DNA from: Aeromonas fluvialis
GTDB lineage: Bacteria; Pseudomonadota; Gammaproteobacteria; Enterobacterales; Aeromonadaceae
Length of the DNA stretch: 36,237 nucleotides
Reading direction: 5' to 3'
NCBI RefSeq assembly: GCF_000819885.1
Contig: NZ_CDBO01000037.1
Coordinates: 1-36,237, forward strand
How positions within the stretch are numbered: position 1 is the first letter of the stretch; the number at the start of each line of letters is the position of its first letter. This document shows, in pieces, positions 17,609 through 25,457 of this stretch. Position numbers and translations under genes: made by a program. The notes below the pieces were generated by a model, which was not told where the DNA came from, made no database searches, and saw only the letters and a program-made list of their open reading frames with translations.

Positions 17609-17784
17609 GATGATGACTTGAAGTGACGTCTCTGGGCTGACAGCTGATCAGCAGAAGATCAGGGGCGCGAAGAGAAGGCCGCCATTTTTCTCCTCTGCAC
17701 GGTAAATTTCAACCGACAAGTGGCGACGGGTCGATGATTAATATGCGGTTTTCTCCGCGTCCTCGACCCGCCCGGTTTCCCTGT

Positions 17785-19026
17785 TTATCCCCGTTGCCAG
17801 GCACGCATGTCGTAACCTGTGGGAGATTGATGCAACCGCAGATGAAATTGCTCAATGATGGCGAAGATATGGTCGAAAATATCGGCCTGAATCCCTTCGT
17901 AATCGGCCCATGCGGTGGTCGCGGTAAAGCAGTAAATTTCCAGTGGCAAGCCATCGGAAGTGGGGGCCAGCTGGCGCACCATCAGGGTCATGTCCTGGCG
18001 AATGCCGGAGTGGGCCCGCAGATAGGCATCCAGATAGGCGCGCAAGGTGCCGATGTTGGTGAGGTGACGGCCGTTGATGGGGCAGCTCAAGGCATTGCTC
18101 AGCTGCTGGTTGTAGGCACTCAGCTCCTGCTCCTTGCGGCTGAGATAGGGTGCCAGCAGTTGCGCCTGCTTGAGCTGCAGCTGCTCATCGGCCGTCAGAA
18201 AGCGCACGCTGGTCATGTCGATATTGACGCTGCGCTTGATGCGGCGGCCGCCCGACTCAGTCATCCCCTGCCAGTTCTTGAAAGAATCCGAGATCAGGGC
18301 GTAGGTGGGAATGGTGGTGATGGTCTTGTCCCAGTTCGACACCTTGACGGTAGTGAGGCCGATGTCGGTCACCTCGCCATCGGCGCCGTACTTGTCCATC
18401 TGCAGCCAGTCACCGATGCTCAGCATCCGATTGGCGGAGAGCTGGATCCCCGCCACCAGCCCGAGGATAGGGTCCTTGAACACCAGCATCAGCACTGCGG
18501 TCATGGCCCCCAGACCGCTGAACAGGAAGAGCGGCGACTTGCCGAGCAGCAGGGCGATCATCAGGATGCCCACCAGAATGCTGCCTACCAGCTTGGCCCC
18601 CTGGAAGATGCCGCGCAGGGGCAGATCCCGTCCCAACCGGGTGTAGCGGCTCACCGACAATATGCAGTCGAGCAGAGCGAAGAAGGCCAGCAGCAGGAAC
18701 AGCAAAATCCAGAGCTGGGCCACCATCTCGATAAACTTGAGGCTATCCGATGGACGGGGCAGCCAAATCTCCGCCTGGCCGAGCAGCACGGCCCCCTGCA
18801 GCACGAAGGCAAGCCGGTTGAAGAGGCGCTGTTGCAGTTGGGGCGGCAGCCACACCTGCTTGGCCTTGCCGAGGAGCCCCACCAGTCGCACCAGCAGCAC
18901 CCGGTGCAGCACCATGTGCAGCAGCAACGAGGTAATAACGATAAATCCCAGTGCGATCACCAGCGCCATCAGGTTGGTCACCTCCACCCCGAGACCCGAC
19001 AACCAATTAAAAAACACCTCTTTCAT
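17785..19026 (-). CDS. Mechanosensitive ion channel, YbdG/MscM type
   Basis: A 413-residue inner-membrane channel protein, length as in E. coli YbdG (about 415). It opens under membrane tension to release solutes. Five hydrophobic segments lie in the first 190 residues. The MscS pore helix region reads LGAMTAVLMLVFKDPILGLVAGIQL, shown here in part as GAMTAVLMLVFKDPILG. The cytoplasmic beta domain follows (IGDWLQMDKYGADGEVTDIG, then TTIPTYALISDSFKNW). It is followed by a GGGTCGA...TCGACCC hairpin at 17728-17769 that lacks a T-run and may be a weak terminator. Confidence 0.9.
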   Translation of the reverse strand: MKEVFFNWLSGLGVEVTNLMALVIALGFIVITSLLLHMVLHRVLLVRLVGLLGKAKQVWLPPQLQQRLFNRLAFVLQGAVLLGQAEIWLPRPSDSLKFIEMVAQLWILLFLLLAFFALLDCILSVSRYTRLGRDLPLRGIFQGAKLVGSILVGILMIALLLGKSPLFLFSGLGAMTAVLMLVFKDPILGLVAGIQLSANRMLSIGDWLQMDKYGADGEVTDIGLTTVKVSNWDKTITTIPTYALISDSFKNWQGMTESGGRRIKRSVNIDMTSVRFLTADEQLQLKQAQLLAPYLSRKEQELSAYNQQLSNALSCPINGRHLTNIGTLRAYLDAYLRAHSGIRQDMTLMVRQLAPTSDGLPLEIYCFTATTAWADYEGIQADIFDHIFAIIEQFHLRLHQSPTGYDMRAWQRG

Positions 19027-19124
19027 TCATCTCTCCCGAACAGGGCAGCCCACTGGCTGCAAAAACAGTGGCGGTCAGGGTACCGCCCCCCTCCCCCAAG
19101 TCAAATTGGCGAACGCCAGAAACG

Positions 19125-19152
19125 ACAACGCCCGGCACTGGCCGGGCGTTGT
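19125..19152. terminator. Terminator after ackA
   Basis: ACAACGCCCGGC pairs perfectly with GCCGGGCGTTGT around ACTG. It lies 18 bases after the ackA stop. It separates ackA from the mechanosensitive channel gene. Confidence 0.85.
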
Positions 19153-19169
19153 TTCAAAGCAAGGTTGAC

Positions 19170-20369
19170 TTAGCAGACCAGGCTCAGGGCATCGCGGGCG
19201 ATGACCAGCTCTTCGTTGGTCGGGATCACCATGGCGCAACGGCTGTCGGCGGTGGTGATGCGGCCTTCGCCACCCAGTACCGCGGCGTTGTTGGCCTCTT
19301 TGTCTACCTTGAAGCCGAACAGGGCCAGACGGGCCAGCACCATCTCGCGCACCATGGCGGCGTTTTCACCGATGCCGCCGGTGAACACCAGGGCATCCAG
19401 ACGACCATCCATCGCAGCGGCATAGGCGCCGACATACTTGGCTACCCGGTAGGTGAACACATCCAGCGCACGCTTGGCACCGGCGTCGGTGGCGTAGTTG
19501 GAGGTGACATAACGGCAGTCGCTGCTCGCCTCTGTCATCCCCAGCAGACCGGATTCGCGGGTCAGCACCTTGTTGATCTCGTCCACGCTGTAGCCGAGCT
19601 GATCGTGCATGAAGAAGACGACCGCCGGGTCGATATCACCGCTGCGGGTGCCCATCGCCAGCCCTTCCAGCGGGGTCAGCCCCATGGAGGTGTCAACGGA
19701 TTCGCCGTTCTTGATGGCGCAGACAGAGGCCCCATTGCCCAGGTGACAATCGATGATATTGAGTTCACTCAACGGCTTGCCAAGCTTCTTTGCCACCTCT
19801 TCCACGATAAAGCGGTGGGAGGTGCCGTGCGCGCCGTAGCGACGGATGCCGTGTTCGCTATAGAGCTTGTACGGCAGCGCATAGAGGTAGGCCTCTTGCG
19901 GCAGGGTCTGGTGGAAGGCGGTGTCGAACACGGCCACGTTTTTCTCGGCCAGGGCCGGAAACACCTTTAGCGCAGCGCGGATGCCGATAAGGTGCGCCGG
20001 GTTGTGCAGCGGAGCGAATGGAATGGCCGCCTCGATACCGGCAATCACGCTGTCATCGATGCGTACGGAACAGGAGAACTGCTCACCGCCATGTACGATG
20101 CGATGGCCGATGGCCACCAGTTGCCCAGCAAGGGTGGGATCCTGCGGCAAGATGTGACCCACGATATGATCGAGAGCCTCTTGGTGAGCGGCTCCCGCTC
20201 CCAACATCGCTTCGCCCTTGACCCCATGGAGTTTCCATTTGATACGTGCATCATCCAGATTGAAGCATTCAGCCAGGCCAGACAGCATGTCCTCACCTGT
20301 TTCGGCGTCCATGACGGCAAATTTCAGGGAAGAGCTACCGCAGTTAAGGACCAATACCAACTTGCTCAT
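19170..20369 (-). CDS. ackA: Acetate kinase
   Basis: A 399-residue cytoplasmic enzyme that interconverts acetyl phosphate + ADP with acetate + ATP. It shows NCGSSSLKF at residues 9-17, [35 protein letters not shown] and [16 protein letters not shown], all the ASKHA-fold kinase signatures. AGGAAG lies 9 bases before the ATG. In many gammaproteobacteria pta follows ackA; here a strong terminator and an unrelated gene follow, so pta must be elsewhere or absent. Confidence 0.97.
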   Translation of the reverse strand: MSKLVLVLNCGSSSLKFAVMDAETGEDMLSGLAECFNLDDARIKWKLHGVKGEAMLGAGAAHQEALDHIVGHILPQDPTLAGQLVAIGHRIVHGGEQFSCSVRIDDSVIAGIEAAIPFAPLHNPAHLIGIRAALKVFPALAEKNVAVFDTAFHQTLPQEAYLYALPYKLYSEHGIRRYGAHGTSHRFIVEEVAKKLGKPLSELNIIDCHLGNGASVCAIKNGESVDTSMGLTPLEGLAMGTRSGDIDPAVVFFMHDQLGYSVDEINKVLTRESGLLGMTEASSDCRYVTSNYATDAGAKRALDVFTYRVAKYVGAYAAAMDGRLDALVFTGGIGENAAMVREMVLARLALFGFKVDKEANNAAVLGGEGRITTADSRCAMVIPTNEELVIARDALSLVC

Positions 20370-20595
20370 TTTCTACATCTTCCTGTGCTTCGGCGTTATG
20401 CCGACAGTGTCGTGTCATCCAAAAGAGGATGGGATTCCCCTGTCGGGGGCTTATGGTCGCAGGAAAGTGCGCCCAATTTTTCAATTCGGGAGTGCTGACC
20501 AAGAAGGTTCTTAACACTCATCTCCCCGCGTGGCAACCTGGAGCTTGCTTCGTCCGGTACTCTCTTCACGAGGGGCTGACCACCAAGGATAGCGG

Positions 20596-21066
20596 TCAGC
20601 CGTTGATCAGCAGCTCTTTATGTACCTTGACCACCAGCTTCTTTACCTTGGCGGGCTGGTTGAAGGTACAGAGCGGGCGGTGCAGCTCGCCCGGCCAGAA
20701 GATGGCGAAATCGCCCGGTTGCAACGCCAGATAGCTGGTCTGCTCGTCATCGACAAACCAGAGGTCGGGATGAGGATGATCGGCGCCGTCGCTCACGTAG
20801 TCGTGAGGGCCCACACCGATCCACTCTTCACCGCGCAGCAGCAGCTGGATATCGAGATACTGCTGGTGAAACTCGCCACGGCGGTCTGCAGCTGGCTCGG
20901 TCAGATCCTCGCTCACCAGACAGAACAGGTTGAGGCCATCGATCTCGGTCTTGCCGAGCGGAGCGTCACCCCAGTGAGCCACGCTCTTCACCACCTCGAC
21001 CATGATGCGGGCCAGCGGGGCGGGCAGCGGCGTCCGCTGCAGGGTGTTCAGGCTACCGGTGATCAT
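20596..21066 (-). CDS. YhcH/YjgK/YiaL family protein (DUF386, cupin-like)
   Basis: A 156-residue cytoplasmic protein of the DUF386 beta-barrel family (TabA, NanQ). Visible marks are the start MITGSLNTL, GEFHQQYLDIQLLLRGEEWI, and the metal-site region GDFAIFWPGELHRP with KKLVVKVH near the C-terminus. Family members bind a metal and may act on sugar anomers (NanQ on sialic acid) or in biofilm/toxin contexts (TabA). There are no sugar genes nearby. An AGGAAA site precedes the ATG. A hairpin terminator lies 51-75 bases upstream, so expression may pass through an attenuator. Confidence 0.85.
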   Translation of the reverse strand: MITGSLNTLQRTPLPAPLARIMVEVVKSVAHWGDAPLGKTEIDGLNLFCLVSEDLTEPAADRRGEFHQQYLDIQLLLRGEEWIGVGPHDYVSDGADHPHPDLWFVDDEQTSYLALQPGDFAIFWPGELHRPLCTFNQPAKVKKLVVKVHKELLING

Positions 21067-21116
21067 GGCGTCTGTTTCCTGTTAGGTATATCTGGGCGAC
21101 ATCTTTGCCAGCCAAT

Positions 21117-21141
21117 GAAAAAGGACCTGTGACAGGTCCTT
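21117..21141 (-). terminator. Hairpin terminator or attenuator before the YhcH-family gene
   Basis: AAGGACCTG-TGA-CAGGTCCTT is a perfect 9-bp stem. On the minus strand it is followed by TTTTTC. It stands upstream of the YhcH-family gene, downstream of no ORF, so it ends either a leader transcript or a small RNA. Confidence 0.75.
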
Positions 21142-21322
21142 CAATAATGCCGTCTGCAATCCGTGCAAACCGGTTTAGAGCTTTTGATCATGTTCAGCTA
21201 TATGGGCACTGTTACACACTCGTCAGCACCTTGCCAAGAGACATAATCCCATTTTCATAGTGATCGTACCAGCTGAAACCATATTATTCACCACCCTTTC
21301 CCCCTCGACTTTGACCAGACGC
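21142..21322 (-). ncRNA. Candidate small RNA or leader region
   Basis: About 180 bases lie on the minus strand between the terminator of the acyltransferase gene (21323-21350) and the hairpin at 21117-21141. There is no ORF with a ribosome site. A transcript starting here would end at the T-run after that hairpin. AT-rich promoter-like stretches (AATAAT near 21285, TATGAAAAT near 21258) are present, but no clear -35/-10 pair was fixed. No known RNA family was recognised. Confidence 0.3.
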
Positions 21323-21350
21323 AAAAACGGGCGCATCAGCGCCCGTTTTT
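21323..21350. terminator. Terminator after the acyltransferase gene
   Basis: AAAAACGGGCGC-ATCA-GCGCCCGTTTTT, a perfect 12-bp stem with A-run and T-run on either side. It lies 30 bases after the acyltransferase stop. Confidence 0.9.
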
Positions 21351-21380
21351 TTCGCAAAACCGTTTAACCGCCGATTTCAT

Positions 21381-22487
21381 TCAAGCCTTTTTGGCGTTTT
21401 CCACCGGTTTGGCATACATGGCGCGCCAGATCGCCTTATGCTCTTCCGGCACCTCTGACTGACGGGTCAGGAAGGCAGCCTGTTCGATGGTATTAGCCTT
21501 GCCAGAGACATCTGCCGCCAGATAGTTACTCGGGAAGAGGTGGTAGCTGCGCCAGATCGCCTTGTCGATCAGCGCGGCCAGTTCGTCCGGATCACTAAAT
21601 CCCTCGGTAATCGGAGCACCGAAGGAGACGTGTACCCGCCCCTTCATGCCGACGATACCGGCGACGATACTCTCGATATCCTCAAACTCGCCCTTCTCGT
21701 AGCTGCCGTTGACCGACTTCTCGTAGAGCTCGCGCGCCTTCGCCTTGTCGGTCGGATCCAGCTCGTAGCTGATGCTGACCGGCACGATATTGAGGCTGCG
21801 TATGTAGTCGACGAACTCGATTTTCTGCTTCTTGCCGTCGACGTAGAACATCTTGAGGATGGCGGGATCGGTCTTGTCATCGCCATTCTTGGCGCGCCCT
21901 TCCTTCTGGGCGATCCAGATGGAGTGCCCTTCGTGGACCGAGTTGCCAATATAGGCCGACAGCTCGCCGAGTGCCTTCATCATCTCCCGCGGCCCCTTGG
22001 CGGAGCGTTTGACGATAAAGCTCTTGTTGAGCTTCATCAGCTCGGTAGCGCAGGGCTTGCGCAGCAGGTTGTCACCGATGGCGATGCGCACGGTATCGAA
22101 ACCGTGGGTGTGCAGCCCCCAGTTGACGAAAGCCGGGTCCATGGCGATGTCCCTGTGGTTGGAGACAAACAGATAGCCCTGCTCTTTCTTCAGATGCTCG
22201 ATCCCGGAGAAGGTCACCCCCTTGGTGGAGGTGGCGATCATGCGGGACATGTACCGGGTGACCCCCATCTGGACCTGATGCACTGTGGTCACTTTTGACC
22301 ATTTGCGGCGCAGGAACAGGCGGATCATCGGGCGGATGGCCCAACCCAGCCAGCTCATCAGGGAACCGAAACGATACTTGGCGATGGCGCCGATAAATTC
22401 ATCATCCTGGATCAGCCGTTCGATGGCTGCCGGCACTTCTTCATCGCGGTAGGGGCGAATATCCGCGAATCTATCTACTTCAGTCAC
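21381..22487 (-). CDS. PlsC-like glycerolipid acyltransferase
   Basis: A 368-residue protein starting at GTG 22487 with AAGG upstream. The acyltransferase motif I, SNHRDIAMDP (H-x4-D), is the catalytic site. Motif II (KSFIVKRSAKGPREMMKAL), motif III (WIAQKEGRAKNGDDKTDP, where EGR is canonical) and motif IV (VPVSISYELDP) follow in order. It is longer than PlsC (about 245), so it belongs to a larger family branch whose acceptor is not established. One hydrophobic segment near residues 43-60 may anchor it to the inner membrane. It is monocistronic. Confidence 0.85.
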   Translation of the reverse strand: MTEVDRFADIRPYRDEEVPAAIERLIQDDEFIGAIAKYRFGSLMSWLGWAIRPMIRLFLRRKWSKVTTVHQVQMGVTRYMSRMIATSTKGVTFSGIEHLKKEQGYLFVSNHRDIAMDPAFVNWGLHTHGFDTVRIAIGDNLLRKPCATELMKLNKSFIVKRSAKGPREMMKALGELSAYIGNSVHEGHSIWIAQKEGRAKNGDDKTDPAILKMFYVDGKKQKIEFVDYIRSLNIVPVSISYELDPTDKAKARELYEKSVNGSYEKGEFEDIESIVAGIVGMKGRVHVSFGAPITEGFSDPDELAALIDKAIWRSYHLFPSNYLAADVSGKANTIEQAAFLTRQSEVPEEHKAIWRAMYAKPVENAKKA

Positions 22488-22617
22488 AATGTCAGCCTTG
22501 CATGCTAGGAAACCGCAGCCAACCCGCGTTAGCTGGGGAAAATTCAGGGCGCAATTTTACACGCTTTTATGGCAAGGGGTATGAGACAAGCATGAATAGT
22601 GAGATCTGACCAGTTTA

Positions 22618-23316
22618 TTAATCGGATGCCAGTGCCAGCGCGACCGCCGCCTCGGCATGGATGGCGGTGGTGTCGTAGAGCGGCACGGCCGCCCTGGCAT
22701 CGCCCACCAGCAGGGCAATCTCGGTACAACCGAGGATCACCGCCTCGGCGCCCGCGGCCGCCAACCCCTCGATAATGGCCAGATACTCGGCGCGCGACGC
22801 GTCGCGGATCTCCCCCAGACAGAGCTCGTCATAGATGATCCTGTGCACCCGCTCCCGCCCTGCCTCATCGGGTACCCGCACCGCCAACCCGAAGCGCTCC
22901 TGCAAGCGACCCTTGTAGAAATCCTGCTCCATGGTGAAGCGGGTGCCGAGCAGGCCGACCCGGGTTATCCCGTCCGCCCGCAATTGGGCTGCTGTGGCAT
23001 CGGCGATATGGAGCAACGGGATATCGATGGCCGCCTCAATCTCGGCCGCTACCTTGTGCATGGTGTTGGTACCGATCAGCAAAAAATCGGCGCCGCCATC
23101 CTGCAACTTGCGCGCCTCCGCCGCCAACAGACGGGCGGTAGCGGGCCAGTCACCGGCATGCTGCAGCCGCTCGATACCGGCAAAGTCGACGCTATTGAGC
23201 AGCACCCGCGCCGAGTGCAAACCACCGAGCTGCGCCCGCACCCCGCGGTTGAGCGCCTGATAGTAACTGACGGTAGACTCCCAGCTCATGCCACCCAGCA
23301 GACCGATACATTTCAT
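22618..23316 (-). CDS. ygeA: Amino-acid racemase, YgeA/aspartate-glutamate racemase family
   Basis: A 232-residue PLP-independent racemase. The ATG at 23316 is fixed by AAGGAG 5 bases upstream and by the family start MKCIGLLGGMSWEST. The two acid/base residues fall at T83 (IGTNTM) and C197 (ILGCTEI), the same positions as I recall for the broad-specificity E. coli racemase YgeA. Thr in place of the first Cys is the mark of that branch. It would make D-amino acids from L forms in the cytoplasm. The LysE exporter upstream on the same strand is separated by a terminator. Confidence 0.88.
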   Translation of the reverse strand: MKCIGLLGGMSWESTVSYYQALNRGVRAQLGGLHSARVLLNSVDFAGIERLQHAGDWPATARLLAAEARKLQDGGADFLLIGTNTMHKVAAEIEAAIDIPLLHIADATAAQLRADGITRVGLLGTRFTMEQDFYKGRLQERFGLAVRVPDEAGRERVHRIIYDELCLGEIRDASRAEYLAIIEGLAAAGAEAVILGCTEIALLVGDARAAVPLYDTTAIHAEAAVALALASD

Positions 23317-23384
23317 AGGAACTCCTTTCATCCCAAGGGAGGACAGTGCCACGCCACCTGCAGGCAAGGTCACGTGAGCGAGAT

Positions 23385-23404
23385 AAAAAAGGCCCCGCAG
23401 GGCC
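23385..23404 (-). terminator. Terminator of the LysE exporter gene
   Basis: On the minus strand GGCCC-TGCG-GGGCC is followed by TTTTTT. It is a short but GC-only stem, 40 bases after the lysE-family stop. Confidence 0.75.
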
Positions 23405-23442
23405 AACAAGACAGCCGGTAAAGGCCCGGGATCTGCCCCGGG

Positions 23443-24033
23443 CTAAATCCAGATCATCCCGACACAGGCGGCCGTCGCCAGCCCCATACCGAGATTGAAA
23501 CGTCGCCAGCCCCGGGGGGTACGAATGATTTGCCGTACCTGGGCTCCAAAAAGGACCCAAAAAGCCCCGGTGTAGAGGCCGGTAATAAAAAAGGTCAGCA
23601 ACACCCAAAGCGCGGAGGGCCAGTAAGCCTCCCCCGCCAGGGTAAAACCACTGATAGCGGAGAGTGCCATCATCCACGCCTTGGGATTGAGCAGTTGCAG
23701 CATGGCCCCCTGATGGGCGGGGATGAGCGGCCGGTTGCCCTCAGCCGGGCCGCTGGCGCTCGCCACCTTCCACGCCAGCCAGAGCAGGTAAGCCGAGCCG
23801 ATCAGCTTGAGGCCATCGTGCAGCAGCGGCACCTTGTCAAACACCACACCAAGCCCCAGCGCCGTGGCGAGGATCATCAGATTGATCCCCCCCACCACTC
23901 CCACCAGCAGGGGCAGAGTGCGGCGAAACCCCTGCGCCGCTCCGGCGCTGGTGAGCAACATATTGTTGGGCCCCGGCGTGCCGCAGGTCACCAGGGCAAA
24001 CCCCGCCAGGGGCAGTAACCAGTTCAGATCCAT
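23443..24033 (-). CDS. LysE/RhtB-family amino-acid exporter
   Basis: A 196-residue inner-membrane protein with about six hydrophobic segments. The family signature near the N-terminus is CGTPGPNNMLLTSAGAAQG. Also typical are GVVGGINLMIL, LIGSAYLLWLAWK and LLNPKAWMMALS. The ATG at 24033 (MDLNWLLPL) has GAGG 5 bases upstream; a reading from 24054 adds seven unlikely residues. It exports an amino acid by proton antiport; which one is unknown. It stands divergent from a broken MocR-type regulator gene, an arrangement common for such exporters. Confidence 0.9.
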   Translation of the reverse strand: MDLNWLLPLAGFALVTCGTPGPNNMLLTSAGAAQGFRRTLPLLVGVVGGINLMILATALGLGVVFDKVPLLHDGLKLIGSAYLLWLAWKVASASGPAEGNRPLIPAHQGAMLQLLNPKAWMMALSAISGFTLAGEAYWPSALWVLLTFFITGLYTGAFWVLFGAQVRQIIRTPRGWRRFNLGMGLATAACVGMIWI

Positions 24034-24120
24034 CTCAACCTCTTGTCGATACAACGCCCCCGTTATGGGGAAAGCCTTCTAATATGCAGAGCCAACCCCG
24101 TGGCGACAAGGCCGAGATGA

Positions 24121-24822
24121 CGCTTTCTTGCACTCTTTCTGCTCCCTGCCTTGCTGCTGGCGGCCAGAGTGGGGCACGGCACCTGGGTCAAGGAGGCCAG
24201 TGCCGGTTCTGCCAATGAGTGGGTGATCCGCAAAGAGGAGGGGCACCGCATCAAGCTGTGGCAAAACCTGCCGGTACAGCTGGATCGGGCCGCCATCATC
24301 CGCCCCCTGCTGGGTGAGGTGGCGAACGGGGATCTCAACGCCCTGCTCGGCTACGACCAGGAGGCGGGACGGCCGGATCAACGCCAGCACTTCGCCGACT
24401 GGCTGGCGGAGCAAGGGGTGACCTGCAGTGAGGATCGCCTGCTGTTCAGCCACGGCGCCCAGCACGGCATCATACTGGCGCTGCTGGCGACCGGTTGTGT
24501 GGGGGAGACGATCCTGTGCGAGGGGCTGAGCTACCCCGGCATGTTGGGCAACGCTCGCCAGCTGAACAATCAGGTGGTAGGGCTGGCGATGGACGAAGAG
24601 GGCTTGCTGCCCGAGCCCTGGCGCAGCCAGCAGTTTGCCGCCGCCGATGCCCTTGACGTCGGGGTGGCGAGCGGGGAACACTTTGCCGCCGGCCAGTTTG
24701 CCGCCCCACAAGGGGTTCGCCTGAGCCTGAGTCAACCCGCCACCGATGCCCGGGTGGGCGAAGGGCTGGCCCGTCTGGCCCAGCTGCTGCAGGGGACGCC
24801 CCCCAGCAACCCCCTGCTATAG
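24121..24822 (+). pseudogene. Remnant of a MocR-type regulator (GntR-aminotransferase fusion)
   Basis: The reading frame opens after a stop at 24118-24120. From about 24280 it encodes pieces of a fold-type I aminotransferase domain in order: ALLGYDQEAGRPDQRQ, LLFSHGAQHGIILALLA, LCEGLSYPGMLGNARQL, LAMDEEGLLPEPW. It then jumps directly to the C-terminal part, DALDVGVASGEHFAA and RLSLSQPATDARVGEGLARL. The middle, including the PLP-binding lysine, is deleted in frame. The N-terminal winged helix is also missing and is replaced by a hydrophobic stretch of unclear origin. It cannot act as a normal MocR regulator or an aminotransferase. Its position divergent from the LysE exporter suggests that it once controlled it. 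Confidence 0.7.
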
Positions 24823-24864
24823 TCAGGGCCAACAGAACCATTTCTCACTCGCCAAGGAGATGCC

Positions 24865-25332
24865 ATGCCCCCCATCAGAGCCGCCCTGCTGTTTGCCACC
24901 CTGCTGCTGGGCGGCTGCGCCTCATCCTCCACTCAACAGCAGCTGGGGGCGGCACTCGATGGACTGGAAGGAGAGTTGCAACGGCTGGAAGAGGAGTTGG
25001 CGGCGATGAACGGTCTGCACTATCAGAAGGCGATCGATGCGCCGCTCAGCTTGCGCCGCTATCTGCAGGCGCCATCCCCTACTCCCGAGGGGCTGGTGCC
25101 GATGATCAGCAAGCTGGAGGATGGGCCACGCCTTCACTATCAATACCGGCTACCTGCCGGCATGAGCACGCTCCCCCTCGACCATCTCTGCCAGCGCTAC
25201 GAGTTCGAACTGCGTCACCTGGGCCGTCTTGGCAAGCTCGAAGTAAGCTGGCAAGGAGAACAGGGGAGTGGTTCACAGCTGATCCGTCAAACAGAATGTG
25301 CCTACATCACAGAGGCACATAGATCCCGGTAA
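24865..25332 (+). CDS. Putative lipoprotein with coiled coil
   Basis: A 155-residue protein with a lipobox LLLGGC (Cys at residue 18), so exported and lipidated. Residues about 26-50 (LGAALDGLEGELQRLEEELA) form a short coiled coil. The rest contains no domain that I recognise. Two later cysteines (HLCQRYE and QTECAYI) could pair. The start ATG has AAGGAG 7 bases upstream. It sits behind the MocR remnant with no terminator between. Confidence 0.75.
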   Translation: MPPIRAALLFATLLLGGCASSSTQQQLGAALDGLEGELQRLEEELAAMNGLHYQKAIDAPLSLRRYLQAPSPTPEGLVPMISKLEDGPRLHYQYRLPAGMSTLPLDHLCQRYEFELRHLGRLGKLEVSWQGEQGSGSQLIRQTECAYITEAHRSR

Positions 25333-25362
25333 CCGCCTATGGAGCCCTCCCTCTCCACATGC

Positions 25363-25400
25363 TGACAACTGTCACTTTTCCTCCCCCGGCAGAGTTGTCA
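25363..25400. promoter_or_regulatory. Inverted repeat upstream of the TPR protein gene
   Basis: TGACAACT (25363-25370) and AGTTGTCA (25393-25400) are perfect 8-bp arms with a 22-base spacer. No T-run follows, so it is more likely an operator pair or a weak hairpin after the lipoprotein gene. A probable promoter for the next gene lies just downstream (TATTAA at about 25440). Confidence 0.35.
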
Positions 25401-25457
25401 CCATGTTCCTTTTGGGTCTACACTGTTCTGCTCGTGGCGTATTAAAAGGATGCGAGT

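Noticed and set aside
17728..17769. GGGTCGA/TCGACCC hairpin after the channel gene as a terminator
   Set aside because: No T-run on either side and a long loop; noted under the gene only.
17734..19173. Long plus-strand frame of 479 codons opposite the mechanosensitive channel gene
   Set aside because: Antisense shadow; Gln/His-rich product without any family mark, while the other strand is a full YbdG-type protein.
24079..24735. Minus-strand 218-codon frame opposite the MocR remnant
   Set aside because: The plus strand carries recognisable aminotransferase motifs; the minus product has none.
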